A DNA stretch of 60,000 nt from Apostichopus japonicus (taxonomy: Eukaryota > Echinodermata > Holothuroidea > Aspidochirotida > Stichopodidae): assembly GCF_037975245.1 (NCBI RefSeq), contig NC_092571.1:11989917-12049916 (forward strand), read 5' to 3'. The notes below the pieces were generated by a model. That model was not told where the DNA came from, ran no database searches, and saw only the letters and a program-made list of their open reading frames with translations. Shown piece by piece: positions 1 to 13,741 of the stretch (the first letter of the stretch is position 1; every line of letters begins with the position of its first letter). A program made the translations under genes and the position numbers.

Positions 1-3000
1 TTACACACACACACATATCAACAACAAAAAAATACATATCTGAGCTTCCTAGCCTTTTGTTATGTACCCACAAGTTTAAAAAAAAAACTTTAACACAGCC
101 ATGAGGCTGTGTGTTGAGAGTCCAATGGTTTTTTCTTAATCCAGTACACACAGAGGCAACTTTGAACTTGTACAGAAGGGAAGGTAAACAATACACTGGT
201 GATAATGTCTCGTACAAATAATATACCTCTGTGGCTGCATTACCACGTAGCAGTTTGTATACCAATGCATATCTCCAACAGTTAATCAGTGGCCTGGATC
301 TGCAGTAACTACACACGTGCATTGATTCGTAGTATTCTGATACCACATGGTTTGTACAGGTAGGCACAGCTCACGTTCTGCGATGCAAGTCTGTACCCGA
401 GATCAGGCCCGGAAAAACTTGCAGAAATATCCGTGGACGATGTTTTGCTAGAGCGGCCAATCTCTCGCTGTATAGTTGGCAAAGTGAACAACCCAGCAGT
501 TCTGATAATTCTTGATTTTTAAATACCTCTGGGCTTTTTCTGAATTCTGTATTAACATTTTCTTTCTATGTTATTTTTACCTATTGATTTTCTTGCCCAG
601 TGGTGAATCCTGTGAGAGCTATGTATTTCCTGTTAACCTGGCTAGCGAGGTTTCACAACCCTGCCCTTGATCTATTCACTTCCTGTTTCGGATACATATA
701 AAATAAACAATAACTTACATTGTATTATAACTTGAAGAGGCTCCCAAAAGCATAAAACATCACTTTATGTTACTTTCTCTGGTAAATGTTAACAAAGAAT
801 TTCTCCGGTAAAGTACAGGACTGCAAACACACGGATTAAGACACAGTAAGCGAGAATTTTTTCCATTATGAGTGGCTTGAATAATTCTAGGTGGTTTGGT
901 TCTATCAAATTTTCGGTATTTGAATAAAATTTTGTTTTGGCACACAGTTTACACTGTCCTACACCTACAGTAGGACACTTTCCTTGTCAGGCCTCAAAAT
1001 TCAGGACACTTAAATTTACAAGATTCAATTTCTCCATTTGCCATTAGCAAGAGAAAACAAGGGGGGGGAGGCACTTGCACTTTTCTGCCAGTGTGAAATG
1101 AGTGTTTAGTATTACAAGTTACAACAAGGAAAATGCAAGAAGGAATTTGATTTTAATCAGTACATTACCATTTTTGGGGCTAAAATTATGAAATTTGTTG
1201 GTGCTGTAACAATATGTGTCACAACAGAATCTATTATCGAAAGGCAGCAAGGTAATCTGGGCACAACAGTAACTTAATCACTCAGTGAGAAAAAATACTG
1301 GTTCGAGCAGGGCGCCAGATGGAATGGAAGTCTCCCTGGGCAGTCAATTTCCCATTTATCCAGCTGTCAGCAATTCATGTGCAATGCCAGATTGGTAGTG
1401 TGTTTAACCTTACCGCATCAAGGGTCCCGATACCCCGATGAGTGCAAAGAGTGTGGACCTGTTTTGCTTTCGCAGGCTGGTTTTAAATGTTTTGTGGGCC
1501 AGATATTGCCCGCAGACCATCTGTTGATATTAACTCCTGACATAGTTTGTCCAAAGTAAGAAGACAGCTATCTAGGTTTTTCAATTATAAATGGCTAACT
1601 TAACTGGTTATCCTGGTCCTGTGTTTTAAGAGACTAACATGACAGGGACACCGAGAATATCCTACTGTAAGGCTTCAAGAAATTGATCAACGTCGATGGT
1701 GCTTGTTATAGGGAGTTGGGATCCTTAATTTTTTTTATGAAAAAGCTGTTATTTCCCTTAATAAAAGTGTCTCGACCAATGACACAAAATGCCACACTGC
1801 CTTTCTGTTGGTACCTACAATATTGAACTGTATACTATTTACTCCAAGTGTTAAAAAGTAAAGAAACTTGTTATCCAAAATTCCAAAATCCAGGAGCAGG
1901 TAAAAGTATCAAAATGTTTGCAAACCCTATGCAATGAGCAACCTTGGGGCACCCAAATTTTTGGTCTTTAGTCTTGGTACGTATTGCACTTTTCTATTAA
2001 GGTTTTACAGAATTGAATTGTTAAAAGTAGACATTTTCATTACTTTTTTGGGGGGACGTTGAACAGGAATTATAAATAACTTCTTTTCAGAATGCCTTTT
2101 GTGGGCTCAAAATTGTTCAGTGTCTCTTTGGTTTATTTCTCCAGTCAAGGCAGACTAAACCTATTCATTAAGTTTGGAGGGCTTGAAAACTTCAATAGAA
2201 CAATTTGCAATAAATATCTAATAATTTTGACCACCCCACAACTGCAAAAAATTAAGTTCTGGCTGTCACCCAAAGCTGTTTCTCTACTACACATGTAGCT
2301 ACTGTACGGGATAAAGCGTCCACAATTGTCACTCACAAATTACAAGCTACAAAAAAATCCCAAATTATTGCGGACCTAGAAGTGGTAATAACAATAACAA
2401 TGCCAAAAAGTCTATGAGAGTATGAAAACTCATGGGCAAATCTACAATCACATTATAATAGCACTTCAAAGTTCCTTTCTGCATGACACTGCAAACATGC
2501 ACAAAAACACCTATTTTGACAGCTCTGTATCTTCTCTTGGGGGAGGGGAGGGGGAGGGGGAGAGGGAAGGGTGAAAGGAAGAGGAGTGAGGTCCAATACA
2601 TTTCACAAATATGTCTAAGAATTATTTGCCACATTTTACTCAGAGAGAGGAGGGACAATGTGCCGTCAAGTAAACTAACGAGTAAACAGTAAAGCTTTAT
2701 CAGTCTTTAAATAGTACTTAGGAAATGTACTTTCCAAAGTGAAAGGGATTGGACTATTTGGGGTCAAATTTGTTTATACTATTGTATTTATCAGTTATTT
2801 TTTATTTGCTCAATTCTTAGAGTAAAGAGCACCTCATTGTTTGCTATATATATCAGAATTCGAAAGAAAGAAAAAAAGAAAGAAGGTCGATCCAGTCAGG
2901 ATATGCAGTACTTGTAACGGATTGCATAAGGTGAGTAAGACAAATATACTAGACCGGTTAGAATGGAATTCGAACCAGTATGACCCAGGGACTACAAAGT

Positions 3001-5577
3001 CTAGGGACTTTTATGTTGTTAGTACAGTAAGTCCTGTACAGTAGGTTGTAGAAATTGCCAAGGCAAGGCTACCCTACCTTCCAACATATTAAAACAGAAA
3101 CATAGAAAACAGAAAGCATTAATTTCTACAAATAGCTCGTGAGGAGTAACAAGGGACCTGACAGCTTTTGTCTATATTAAGGAGGGAGGAGGGGAGAAGT
3201 ACCTGCACATTGGAATTCCTGAAACCGCTACACATACCCGGGCTGCTAGTTGACGGGTCACCTGGGAATCTAAATACACCCCTGAAAATACAGCTTATTG
3301 ATGAGGATACTCATGGAGCCGGAGTAACTTACCAGATGTTTTAGAAATTGATGGAACAACGTGGTGAAAACCAAGCGATAACAGGATGGGTGCAGATTTA
3401 GCATGTATTCCACCAGATAAACAAAACTGCACCAAAACACACTCCTAGAAACTTCTAGTGGCTTTGGGTGGTAGAATGAGATGCGAGGGGTTATTGACCA
3501 CCTGGGGGGGGGTCACTGAGGGTGTACCGTGCTGATACTCTAGACACAGGAGAGAGAGAGCGACGAGGCTGTGGGGCAACGGGTAGGCTAAGAAGCGAGG
3601 CAATTCCTTCTTCCCCTCACGAAACTCAACAGGTCGGACAGCACTGGAAGTGTCTTAAACCTACGTGCACACATACACATGTGCATATTATCATCCCGGT
3701 GTGACCTGGTTGTGCCCCCCTCCCCACCCCCATCTCCTTGCCATTATCTCACCATAGGGCGTACAGATCTCCAACTGCATCCTCGTTGCATCCTCCCTCA
3801 TATTTCCTTGCACTTTATCACTGGCTTTTTGTTTTGTATTCCAAACAGACTATTGTTGTACAATAAAATAACTTGCAAACTTTCTGGCTTACAAGTCTCA
3901 AACACTGCTGCCTTGAAGCTTGCTGAAGACCCCCTGCAAATTCTCAGTTTTCTATTTGACCTGCCATACCACCGGCCCACCCCCCAACCCTTTCTACCCC
4001 ATCAAAATATCCCCATTCTGAAGCACCCTCTGCTCCAGCTACAAAAAACTGACTTGAACTAGCACACACTGTACACTATAGCAGGTCTACTATGCTCCTG
4101 AAAAAAAATCAATCGCCCGACTATAGGAAATGTTAAGTTTAAAAACAAATATATTGATCGAGTCTCTCCTTGGCTATAGTCTCCTTAACAATGGTACAAT
4201 CACTCCTGGCAAAAATACACAAAAATGTCATGCCCTCTTTGGTCATGAACCCTAACAAACATTTGCCAAATAACTTCACACCAATCAGGGTTGTGAGAGA
4301 CAGAATTCTCTCCTTCTGTAAACAGTTTGACACTGGGGCAAACTTTTAATGGTCGTCCTTGGAGACAACCATATTTCTGTGCAGACAATTCAGGTCAGCT
4401 GTGGAGGTTCGTTCAAAGTGTGCTACAGTGCCAGATATTATGTCAAAATTCAGGTTGAATTTGTAAGAAGAAGAATAAGAAAACCACCAGATAGGTGAGA
4501 TGATAAATTGGTATTAGCCTCCATCTTTTTTTGGAGATACTGTGGACAACCACATTTGCTGTGTGGACAACCAAAGGTTAAAGGGACTGGTTGTCCAAGG
4601 GACAACCAGAAAAGATCCTTTTGAAATTGTTCCCTGCATTAACCAGAGAAATGGTCGTAGGATGTGACTGTAAATGTATCTGTAAACGTCTTCAAGGGAT
4701 GGTTGGGGAATGCTGGTTGAATCAAGCAAAGCGGTTTATTTTCTGCCTTAAAGGAGAAGTCAACCCAACCATCAGGTACCTGATATGAAATTTAAGCATC
4801 ATGAACAACCCCTCCCCACATCCTTCCCCCTCCCCCTAGCCCTGCCATTTCAGCCCATCTCACTTTCAGGAGAATCACATTTACAATTATCATAAATCTT
4901 TAATATGACAGAGATGGTTGTGATAGACAACTCCTCAAAAATATCTTTAGATCAAAAAAAATCTCCATTTTGGGTGTTTTCAAGTTGTGTCCGGGAAGGG
5001 GGGGGGGGGGAGTCTGCCATTTTGTAAATATACGTACAGTACTACCGCAGAATTTCTCCACTGAGATTCAAATCGATCGAACTAGGACGCCTTCCAAATA
5101 TTTTTCCTCTCGATTCCAAAAATGTTTATTGCCTAGACTCAGACACCTTTTATGTTTTTCTAGAATTCAAAGAATTTAGGTTGAAAATTTACTTCTTTGT
5201 TTTCAATTCTTGAAATCTTGTCTCTAGCTATTCTAGGTGTCGACTGCATTGTCAGTCGGATTTTTCATACATCACATACGGTGTGTGAAAAGATCAACAA
5301 ACTCAAAGATGCAAAATCCGATTCAGAAAAACAGAGGAGAGAGTGTGTTTTGCAACCTTGAATGTGTTTTTATAGGTTCTTGCCCCAGTGTAGACCTGTG
5401 CAAACAGCACTACATTTGGAAAGAATGACTTTTCTACAACTGTACCATTCAAATGGGTACAGTATATGAATCACTGGCATTTCTTTCTGATTTGGAATTT
5501 TTTTTTTTAGTGAGCATCAGCAATGGAACTTTGAGTGGGGCCCATCACAAACAAAATTCTGAAAAAGCAAAGGAAAT
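1..5577. other. No gene seen; AT-rich with simple sequence
   Basis: No reading frame here has splice sites plus recognisable protein content. A G/A-rich stretch lies near 2540-2590, a G13 run near 4989-5001, and C/T-rich sequence at 3715-3745 and 4805-4850. The longest open frame (3679-4062, plus) is Pro/Leu-rich and follows base composition rather than a protein family. Confidence 0.6.
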
Positions 5578-5583
5578 TTTTGG

Positions 5584-5647
5584 CTAGAACCAGGATTTGA
5601 ACCACTGACTTCAGTTCATGTTCTATAAACTGAGCCATCCAGCCCTT
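5584..5647 (-). mobile_element. tRNA-derived SINE head (family 2)
   Basis: Read on the minus strand, it shows a tRNA-like A box (GGCTCAGTTTATAGAA) and, about 30 bp on, a B box (GGTTCAAATCC). The spacing matches a tRNA, but the stems are degenerate. A related copy sits at 48138-48210, with flanking similarity beyond the tRNA part, so this is a dispersed SINE rather than a tRNA gene. Confidence 0.55.
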
Positions 5648-5935
5648 GGTTGGTACGTAGCAATCCCAAAATAGTAATTCCGTGCTGCTACTGGTTGCAT
5701 ACTTGTAAAGTTTTTGACTTTTTAACTTATTTTTAAAGGAATTTGAATATGCAAGCTGATAACCTACATTGCGATGGGATTTCAAGTATCAAAGAACATC
5801 AAAATCTTTACCGAAAACAACTCTGAAATAGCTGTCTAGAAAAAGAATATCAGCTGCATCATAAAAAATTAATAAAATATAAAGAATATTAATAAAAAAA
5901 ATAGGTAAAAAAGAAAAAAGGTTTTCTGTACTTAC

Positions 5936-6036
5936 CAATTTTATCTGGTTCCTGTAGTGAATCTCCAAATTCTAGTTCATTGGGTAAGTTCATTCCATCT
6001 GGGACAACTTCCATGCTCCCATGACATAGATGAGGC
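5936..6036 (-). CDS. Orphan exon-like segment of an unrecognised protein
   Basis: A 101-bp segment with a TTCAG acceptor, a GTAAGT donor and one open frame (entering in phase 2, leaving in phase 1). It encodes CHGSMEVVPDGMNLPNELEF and SLQEPDKI. The composition (acidic, Pro/Gly/Asn-rich) is more protein-like than its surroundings. I do not recognise it, and its entry phase does not match the last ATPase exon. It may belong to the next gene to the left on the same strand. No partner exon was found nearby. Confidence 0.35.
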
Positions 6037-9000
6037 CTGAACATAAATAACAAAACAGAGAAAAATTCTTCCACTAAAATCTTGATTTCAAACATTCTCC
6101 TTTTAATTTTGCCTGTTTTATATAATAATGATATCATCTTTAAAAAAAAAACGTTTTTCAGGAAAAACATTTGAAATTACCATCACTTAACCAAAGAGGA
6201 TCAGCTCGATATGCAAGGTTATTGACTGAGAGAGTTTATAAAGAATAATTCACGGCCTGCTGGGCGCTGGCGATGTGATGACATTTTTTAAGTGTGACTT
6301 GATCACATCTTCAGAGTACAGTAGCTAAAGAAGAAATCCTCAAAAAATTAGAATCATTAAGACCCAAAGAGCTTTAAATAATATATACATCAATATCTAT
6401 ATTATACATCAATATCTCTGTGAGTTATTTATCATTCGCATCTCCATTACATCCATGGATTAGTTACGAATGGTTACATAGTGTGATTATATTACTGTAA
6501 CTGATAGCATCGTACAGGGTAAATATTTAAATGGGTTTTTCCCCCTCTGGTTGGTCCGTCAGACATCCAGGTCTTGGTTCGTCTGAACTGCAAATTTGGT
6601 TGCCCGAAAAAAGACAAAAAAAATGTAGCAAAAATACAAAGAGCCGATTTTTGTACACTGTTGAAGGGATGCTATGTCAGTTCTGGTGACTAGAATCAGC
6701 TTTAGGCAAATTATAGTATGCTAGAATTGCTAGAAGTTTTCAAAAAGTTCTTTCCTGGAGGTCTTTTTCTCTCCAAATTATTCTCAGACATTTTTAAAAG
6801 GAACACACAAGATGACTGAATGTCCCTGTGAGGTAAATTTCCTTGAAGGTTGTAATAAAAACAGTTTAAGAATTTTGACCATAGGTGACCATATTTGAAT
6901 ATCTAGCATATTTGGGGCCAAATACAGCATACCTTTAAACTCAACTTTCAGGTGGATCATAAAGGTAAAGCACTATTTTTTTTTTTCAGGAAATCTCTAA
7001 AAGTGATTGAGGAAAATATGCAAATGATCAGTTTACCTATTTGGGGGTGGGGGGGGGGGACAGGTTCCAGTGCAATCTGAAATTTGATGGAAACAACTAG
7101 CCATCGGTCAGACCTTCTGATTTTACTGATTTCGGTTGTCTGTACAGTGTGCAGAAATTGGTAATCTTGGAAGACTATTAAAAATTTGTCTCGGTCTTGA
7201 TATATGTTTAACACTAACCTGTTTGGTAACATTACTGTGCCAATGAAAGCAATTAACTAAAAAAAGCAATTAACTGAATTGGCAACATATGTACAGTATA
7301 TCTGACACCAACATCAATACATTTTGGTAACATAACTTAAAACTCGCAATTATAACACAAACAACGTCAACAAATGAAAATCACAGGGACCCATTTTACA
7401 CTGTTATTAGATAAGCATATTAAAAAAAAAAAATTACAAAATATAAATTTTAAAAATATAAATTATAAAATATAATTTAAAAAAATGATCAAAATGGTTT
7501 ACTAAAGTATATAACCAATATCTGTAGTTAGTGTACAATATGTGTCGTTACAAAGCATGGTACAATAGTGATGTTTTCAACATGTGAAAAGGTCACCACA
7601 CAACTATCAAAGAAAAGTTACTGGCATGGGATGTGCTTACTCAACCAAAGCGAGAGATCCCAACAGTATATATGCATTTATGCACAGAGTGCAACTTAGT
7701 TACGTTTGTTCCTAATACAATGGTACTATACAGTTTGTTTGTCAGACTGGTTCAAGGTGTCCTATTTGTGCTTAACCAGTTACAATTGAAGGTAACTGAA
7801 CCCACTACTGTACATGGACTCTTTCCTTAATTGGAACCACCAAAACAATTCGAAAGCAGGGAATTAACATCTGTCCCCTCTGTTCGGATTAATACCCTAA
7901 GAAGTGGAGGGGAAGGCGGGGGGGGGGGGAGGGGTTGGTTGCAGAATCTTTTGATCTTCAACTTAACATCTCATCTAATGACATATATGCAAATTTAAGG
8001 TACAAGACATTCAGATTTTTGTGAATGTATTCATCTATGTACGCACAACTGGAGTGATAAAAAAAAGTAAGAGAAGGGTCGCAGACTATTTATAACGAAA
8101 GGTTGGTTTCCGACCAAGGCAACTTAAGAGCTAAAATCATCTCCCATGTCACTATATATAGACACAGCAGAGTGGGCGTACCATGGTTGTGAGTAGACCT
8201 ACAGTAGATGCAACTTAGTACAGTACCTGCTGACAGGTTATAAATTAAATAATTAGTGTCCAACAGTCTGTGTCAAAGTTAGCCATTGCGAAAGCTCTGA
8301 AACACGTCTATTATACTATACTGTACTAACTATGGTTTCTGTGTACTAAAACTGCTATGTTTACATACAGTCTTTATCCCTCGTTTTTAGCAATTTGCTA
8401 ATTTCGTGGACCATTCTTGCCATGCGATTAATCTAATAGTACTCTATGCTGTGCTCAAAGACGCATAAATTATGATGAAAAGCAAATGCTATCTCTATAA
8501 TTTTATTACAAACTGTAGCAGTACCAGATGGACCGTGGAAGTGCACTGTATGTAGTGTACAGTACGTATACCAGTTCACATGTGCACAGTTTATGTACCA
8601 GTATATACATATATAATAACACTTATAATACGATTGATTGATAAATTATTTCCTCTCCTCGCCTGATAACTTTACAGAAGTACTAGGTTCCTCTTTAAAC
8701 AGTAAACCAAACTGGTACTTGAAAACTTTGCACCTATTTTGAGCTCATCCCCACAAAAGTGTGTACTTTGCATAATTTAAGCTTTTATGTGAGGAGTCTG
8801 AAGCACTCATTTCCTCAACCAACAACTTTCTACAGTTACTTTTGTACTGTAGAGTGAAACATCTCACCAGTGCAAGAATGCTAGCTGAGATTTAACTCGA
8901 GTAACTGAACATCTGGTGTACACATCATTAAGAAGTAACCTTGGCAAAACAAGTACGTAAATAAAAAAATTACCAACAAATCCTTCTCACACCAACACTG

Positions 9001-12000
9001 CTATCATAAAACCTAGAGACACTGGGGTTGCTCTAATCATGGGTAAATTTTGAGTGACATAATAAAGCTCTAACAACATTGGTCTTGATATATTCATCTC
9101 CCAGGGTGACTTTTTCACAGAAAACCAAGTCAACTGTTGCCCTATCGACTCCCACCAGATATCATAATATTAACTATCTTTATGTTACTTTTGAAACAAA
9201 TATTCATACTTTTTGAAAAAGATCAGATTACACGGTCATGTTATATTCGACATATTTTTGAAAATTTATACTCCAATGGCTGCATGATCTTAGAACCATG
9301 TGTAGTAGGCTACAATCTCTAAATTCACTGTACCACAATTCTCTGCAGTGTAATCGGCAGTTTCAGATTAAGTGCTACTAATGTTGTGTACCAGGTATAC
9401 ATAAGTACAGTATATATTGCTATTACAGTAATTAATAATAGAGTGATATCAACAGGAGTACTGCTGCAGTGCTGCAGCTACAGTACTAATACTATCAATA
9501 TAATGATAAAGAAGCTCACTACAGTACAATTGGCCAACTCTCCACCCCCCCCCCCCCAAAAAAAATTTTTATGATAATAATGCAAATAATGAAAAATTGT
9601 AAAAACTGGGAAGAGCTAGAAGCCTGCTTTGTATACATTCAGGAGGATTAAAATGGCTGGATAACTGAATCTTTCAATTGTCTTGCAACAAACATTAATA
9701 ATGCCTGTGATATTTTGTAAAGGATTAGCATAAATGAAAGATGTTAATCCTGCACTGGCTATAAAGGCGGTTGTCAGTCAAATGAGATTAAGTTGTGAAT
9801 ACTACTCTGAATGCATTCATGCATAATCAATGAATTTTACAGACTCACAGTGGATTCCCAATAAAGCTAACATGGGTGGAAAACACGCTGCATGCACAAT
9901 CAGCAGCCTAGGGATTTCTGTACACTGTGTAGAATGATATAAATCATATGTGAGCTCTGTTTATTCCCCAAGTTAAACTTTCAACCATGCTACAAAATGG
10001 GCAGGCCTATAAAATCACCTCTTTTAATTTGCTTCATAAACTAAAATGATCACGCGGAACATTTAAAAGACGTATGAAAATATTCGGCAATGCTGTGTCC
10101 AAAGTGCGATCAATATTTGTTAAGGTTAGGCCTTAAATGGTTTTCATTGCACTGTGAGATGTTGCCAGCTAGCACAGGCCCTATCATGTGCAATTGTCTC
10201 CAAATTCCACTTCACTTTCACCAAGAACCCTTCATTTTAGTTGATTTGTTTTTGTTTTTTTATCAAAACTGATGTATTGTGTTACATAGTGCACCGTTAT
10301 TGTCATGGCCGCTGGGGATCCAATTTAACTTTCAGGAACTAAGCAATGCAAACTAGACATAAATTGTGTCCTCTGACTCTTTGCAACTAGCCTACATGTA
10401 ACTGTAAGCCTATATGTGTCTCAATGGTCTATCATGGCAGTAACTTAAACTTCCTTGGATGCAAACTTAGCTTTATTTTGGCTTTGTTTCTGGAAATCCA
10501 TTGAATTCCTGACTGGCTGATGCAACAGACGGATCAACTTGTGTTCCTCACACTTGAGATACAGTTAACGATAAGCCTAACTGATGGAAAATCTGGATAG
10601 GCTAATACTAAATCTAAGTCAAGCACACGTAGAAATATTAAACGCCTATTGTAGCCTATAATGTTACCGGACAATCACAACATCGCTCTGGGTGAAATAC
10701 AAGCATAGTTACCAGCCTAGAATTTTACAACAATAATTTTGCATCCCTACGTCTAAAATGCACCTTAGATACTAAATTCTTAATGTCTACCAACACTGAT
10801 AAATGTTTCAAATACCATGATTGCAGTTCTCGCAAACGTTCGATACACAGTGAAACCTTATCAAAACGAGGAAGTTCGTAAATTTCCGTGATCCTGTTAT
10901 GAGCGCTGCACGATTGCAATTTACTGCACACTGCAGTTTTGGGAATCTCTTTGGGAGACTCCAAAACTCCAACGTTCCCTGAATTTCGTCACGTAGTCAA
11001 AAAGTTTATGTCTATGAACTTCTCTTTATGGGAGATTAACTGAGCAGTTGAGCACAGGGAATGTCTCCCCAAGTAGATGGGGCAATAGATTTTACCGTTG
11101 ATTACTATAACGCAAAACCACGTTTGGTCTTTGTTTCCTTGTGAACACACCCTTGCCTGTTCAAGCAATGTTATTATGGAGCACTGTTACAGTCTCGATA
11201 TTGATAATAACATCGTTGAGACCAAAAGCGAAAATCAAACATTTTTATAAACCCAAAATATATTTTATGGACAAGAGATACAAAACGAAACTTACTCTAT
11301 CTGATAAAAGAAGGTTTCACCTTTCGGATTCTTGTGTAAATACCCTCGAAAGCGCTGTAGTTAATGACAATCAAAGATAAACTGCACAATAAGTTTCGGG
11401 GCCCATTGACGAAGTAGAGTTCAATATGGCGTTTGCAAACATATACGTGTAAAGATCTCGTGGTGATCACGTAGTACGTGTCGTTGCAGCCGCGAGTTAC
11501 TTTGTGGCTACAATTTTTTTGCGAGTTTAGTGGTTTGCGCGTATACAGTGCTGTGACTCTGGGTTAGTCAGTGAACAATAGCTAATGGTACAACTCTGGA
11601 GTAAATACATGATGCGATAAAAAAAGCTCTGGTAATTTGTAAGGGTGATAGCCACAGATGAATGGTCACGATGATGTTTGGTCATTAGTTCATGATCGCG
11701 ATTCAAATACATTTGCGAAGCTGCTAGTATTATAAACACAACGGGATGGATGGGTTTCCAGGTTAGGAATCCCGATCGAATATTTGCCACTGTAATCGGA
11801 GGCTAATAATGCGGGTTATGAGTTAAACGAGTGGAGCTTATACTCAGTATGCAGATAATATATTTAGAGGTTCCGGGCTGCTTCCGCCAAATAAAAATGT
11901 TTAATAAACATTGAAGGTCAAAGTTACTGATCGAGAAGGCCGATTGGTCCTAGGTTTATTCCTTACTTCCGGACACAATTTTGATAGGAAGGAATCAAAT

Positions 12001-12685
12001 AAGATCGGTAGCGAGTAAACATGTAGGCCTACAAAGACATTTTGCATGTTGATTACCATTGAGTAAGCTGAATTTATTCCGTATCCCACTAGTAGCCTAT
12101 AATGTTGGCCTATATAATCATTGGCTTACTTGAACTTGTATATATATAAACTATAGTCTATGTTTAATTATCGAAGGGAGATATCCGAGGGGCGATCTGA
12201 AAGAAAGGTGGCTGGCCTAAAATTAAAAAAGGGTTTAACAACGAAGTAATAAAATAGCAGCAAATGAAAAGGTTGGACTTACGAAGTAGGCCTACGGCTC
12301 TTGGCGGTCTTTATATAGGACCGGTCCCGCTGAGACTGGACTCGGGGAAGGTCGACGTGGCCCTACCAATTATTAATGAGCTTGGGCCTATATTGATGTC
12401 CAATTCTAGAGAAACTACGAAAGAGTCCATTTGTCCAACCCCCCCCCCCGGTCTCAAAACAGTCAGGGGATAGGAAATTAAGTGGTTGAACTTATTACAG
12501 ATTGAAAATTAATAAACTTATCAAACATGTTCAAGTTTATATTATCGTAAAGCTTATGCTTTTTTGCGTAATTAAATCCAACCATCATATTTGGCTTATA
12601 TATAGGCTAACAGCGAACTTTGTTTAAAATAAGCCCTCAAATTGCTAAGAAAAATATTGCTTCCTTTGGCAGATAAACTATAGTA
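6037..12685. other. Intergenic sequence without recognisable gene
   Basis: The sequence is AT-rich and unassigned. Poly-G runs occur near 7050 and 7919, and a C14 run near 9545. An open frame at 10725-10964 (minus) is 80 codons long and protein-like in composition, but it starts at no ATG and matches no family I know. GTAC/AGTAC-type words are frequent at 8200-9500. Confidence 0.5.
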
Positions 12686-13047
12686 TAAAGGCATTGAAGA
12701 CTCGCCCCAAACCGCGTGCCGCGCTCTGAAAAAGTTAACTATCCGTTGCTTGCAAGTGAAGTTTTTTTCTTGTTGCTACAAAATACAGACAGTAATGAAA
12801 TGTGATACCTTGTTATTTTTTATCTGGGCCTGAGATGTCCATCGATGCTATGTACACTGTGTTGTGGGCATTGACCGTAGCTGTATATATTGACTGTACA
12901 CTAGTGTCTAATTACCGACGGTAGCAAGCTGTGTGTGTTTTCTGAGATCGATGGTGGTGTCTAACACTTCTGTTACACCTCATTCGAAACTAGGTCAGAT
13001 TACCGGCATGAGACGTTTCTTTGTGCGCGAGTCTTCACACCCTTTAA
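12686..13047 (+). mobile_element. MITE family A, copy 1
   Basis: A 362-bp element bounded by about 20-bp inverted ends: TAAAGGCATTGAAGACTCGC at the left and the near-complement GCGAGTCTTCACACCCTTTA at the right. Related full copies lie at 37525-37894 and 42858-43232 and a truncated one at 48533-48702. The ends sit on TTTAAA/TTAA, which suggests a TTAA-targeting DNA transposon (piggyBac or Kolobok type). That assignment is inference. No coding capacity. Confidence 0.8.
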
Positions 13048-13733
13048 GGGTTGTGTCGGGGAGCTGTCATGGTGTAAATATGTGGTATGTCATAGAGCCA
13101 CTATAGATCTGAAATCTTTTACTCTCTCTTCATTTTTCTCTTTTCAAGGTAGAATGTTAACAGTGTTAACATTTTGAAACCAATGTCATCATTAGGTCAT
13201 GAACGTGTAGATGTTCTATATTTTAGATTCAACAACTGTGAAATCCATCTCAAATTACAGAAAATATACATTCTAATGCACTTAAAACATATAAGCATTG
13301 AAGTGAGTAACCGCATAACATATTTAGACTTGCTCAAGTATTCTGCCTTGTATACTGTGTAAAATACCCCCATTAAATTTAGAATGTGTCCCAAATGTAA
13401 TAAGATTTTTCTTAGATGTTTGGGGAATTGGTATGACGATTATCGCTATCACATAGGCCTATACCGTCATTAATGATGTAATCTGTAACACCGGTATCTC
13501 TTGAAATGTGGAAATAGCGTCGACGCGAAAATGTCGGATTTCTTAGATAATGCATATATTTGATGCAATTTCATTCGTTCATTTTAGAGGGCATATACTT
13601 CAACCAGTTATCCCATAACTGAGACAGCCCAGGCAGGATCGGTAACTGGATGCGCTGTTTTTCGGCCTCCCTCCCGCCGTTTTTTCCCTCAAGTAAGTGG
13701 GTCCGCGAGAAAAAACACTGCAGTCATCCATAG

Positions 13734-13741
13734 GTGATGTT
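13734..13741 (+). repeat. Left 8-bp target-site duplication GTGATGTT
   Basis: Identical to 15048-15055 on the far side of the hAT-like element. An exact 8-bp direct repeat is the hallmark of hAT insertion. Confidence 0.85.

Noticed and set aside
3679-4062. 127-codon plus-strand frame
   Set aside because: Pro/Leu-rich from C/T-rich DNA. No motif, splice site or promoter support.
10725-10964. 80-codon minus-strand frame with protein-like composition
   Set aside because: No ATG in good context, no family recognised, upstream acceptor weak. Mentioned in the intergenic entry only.
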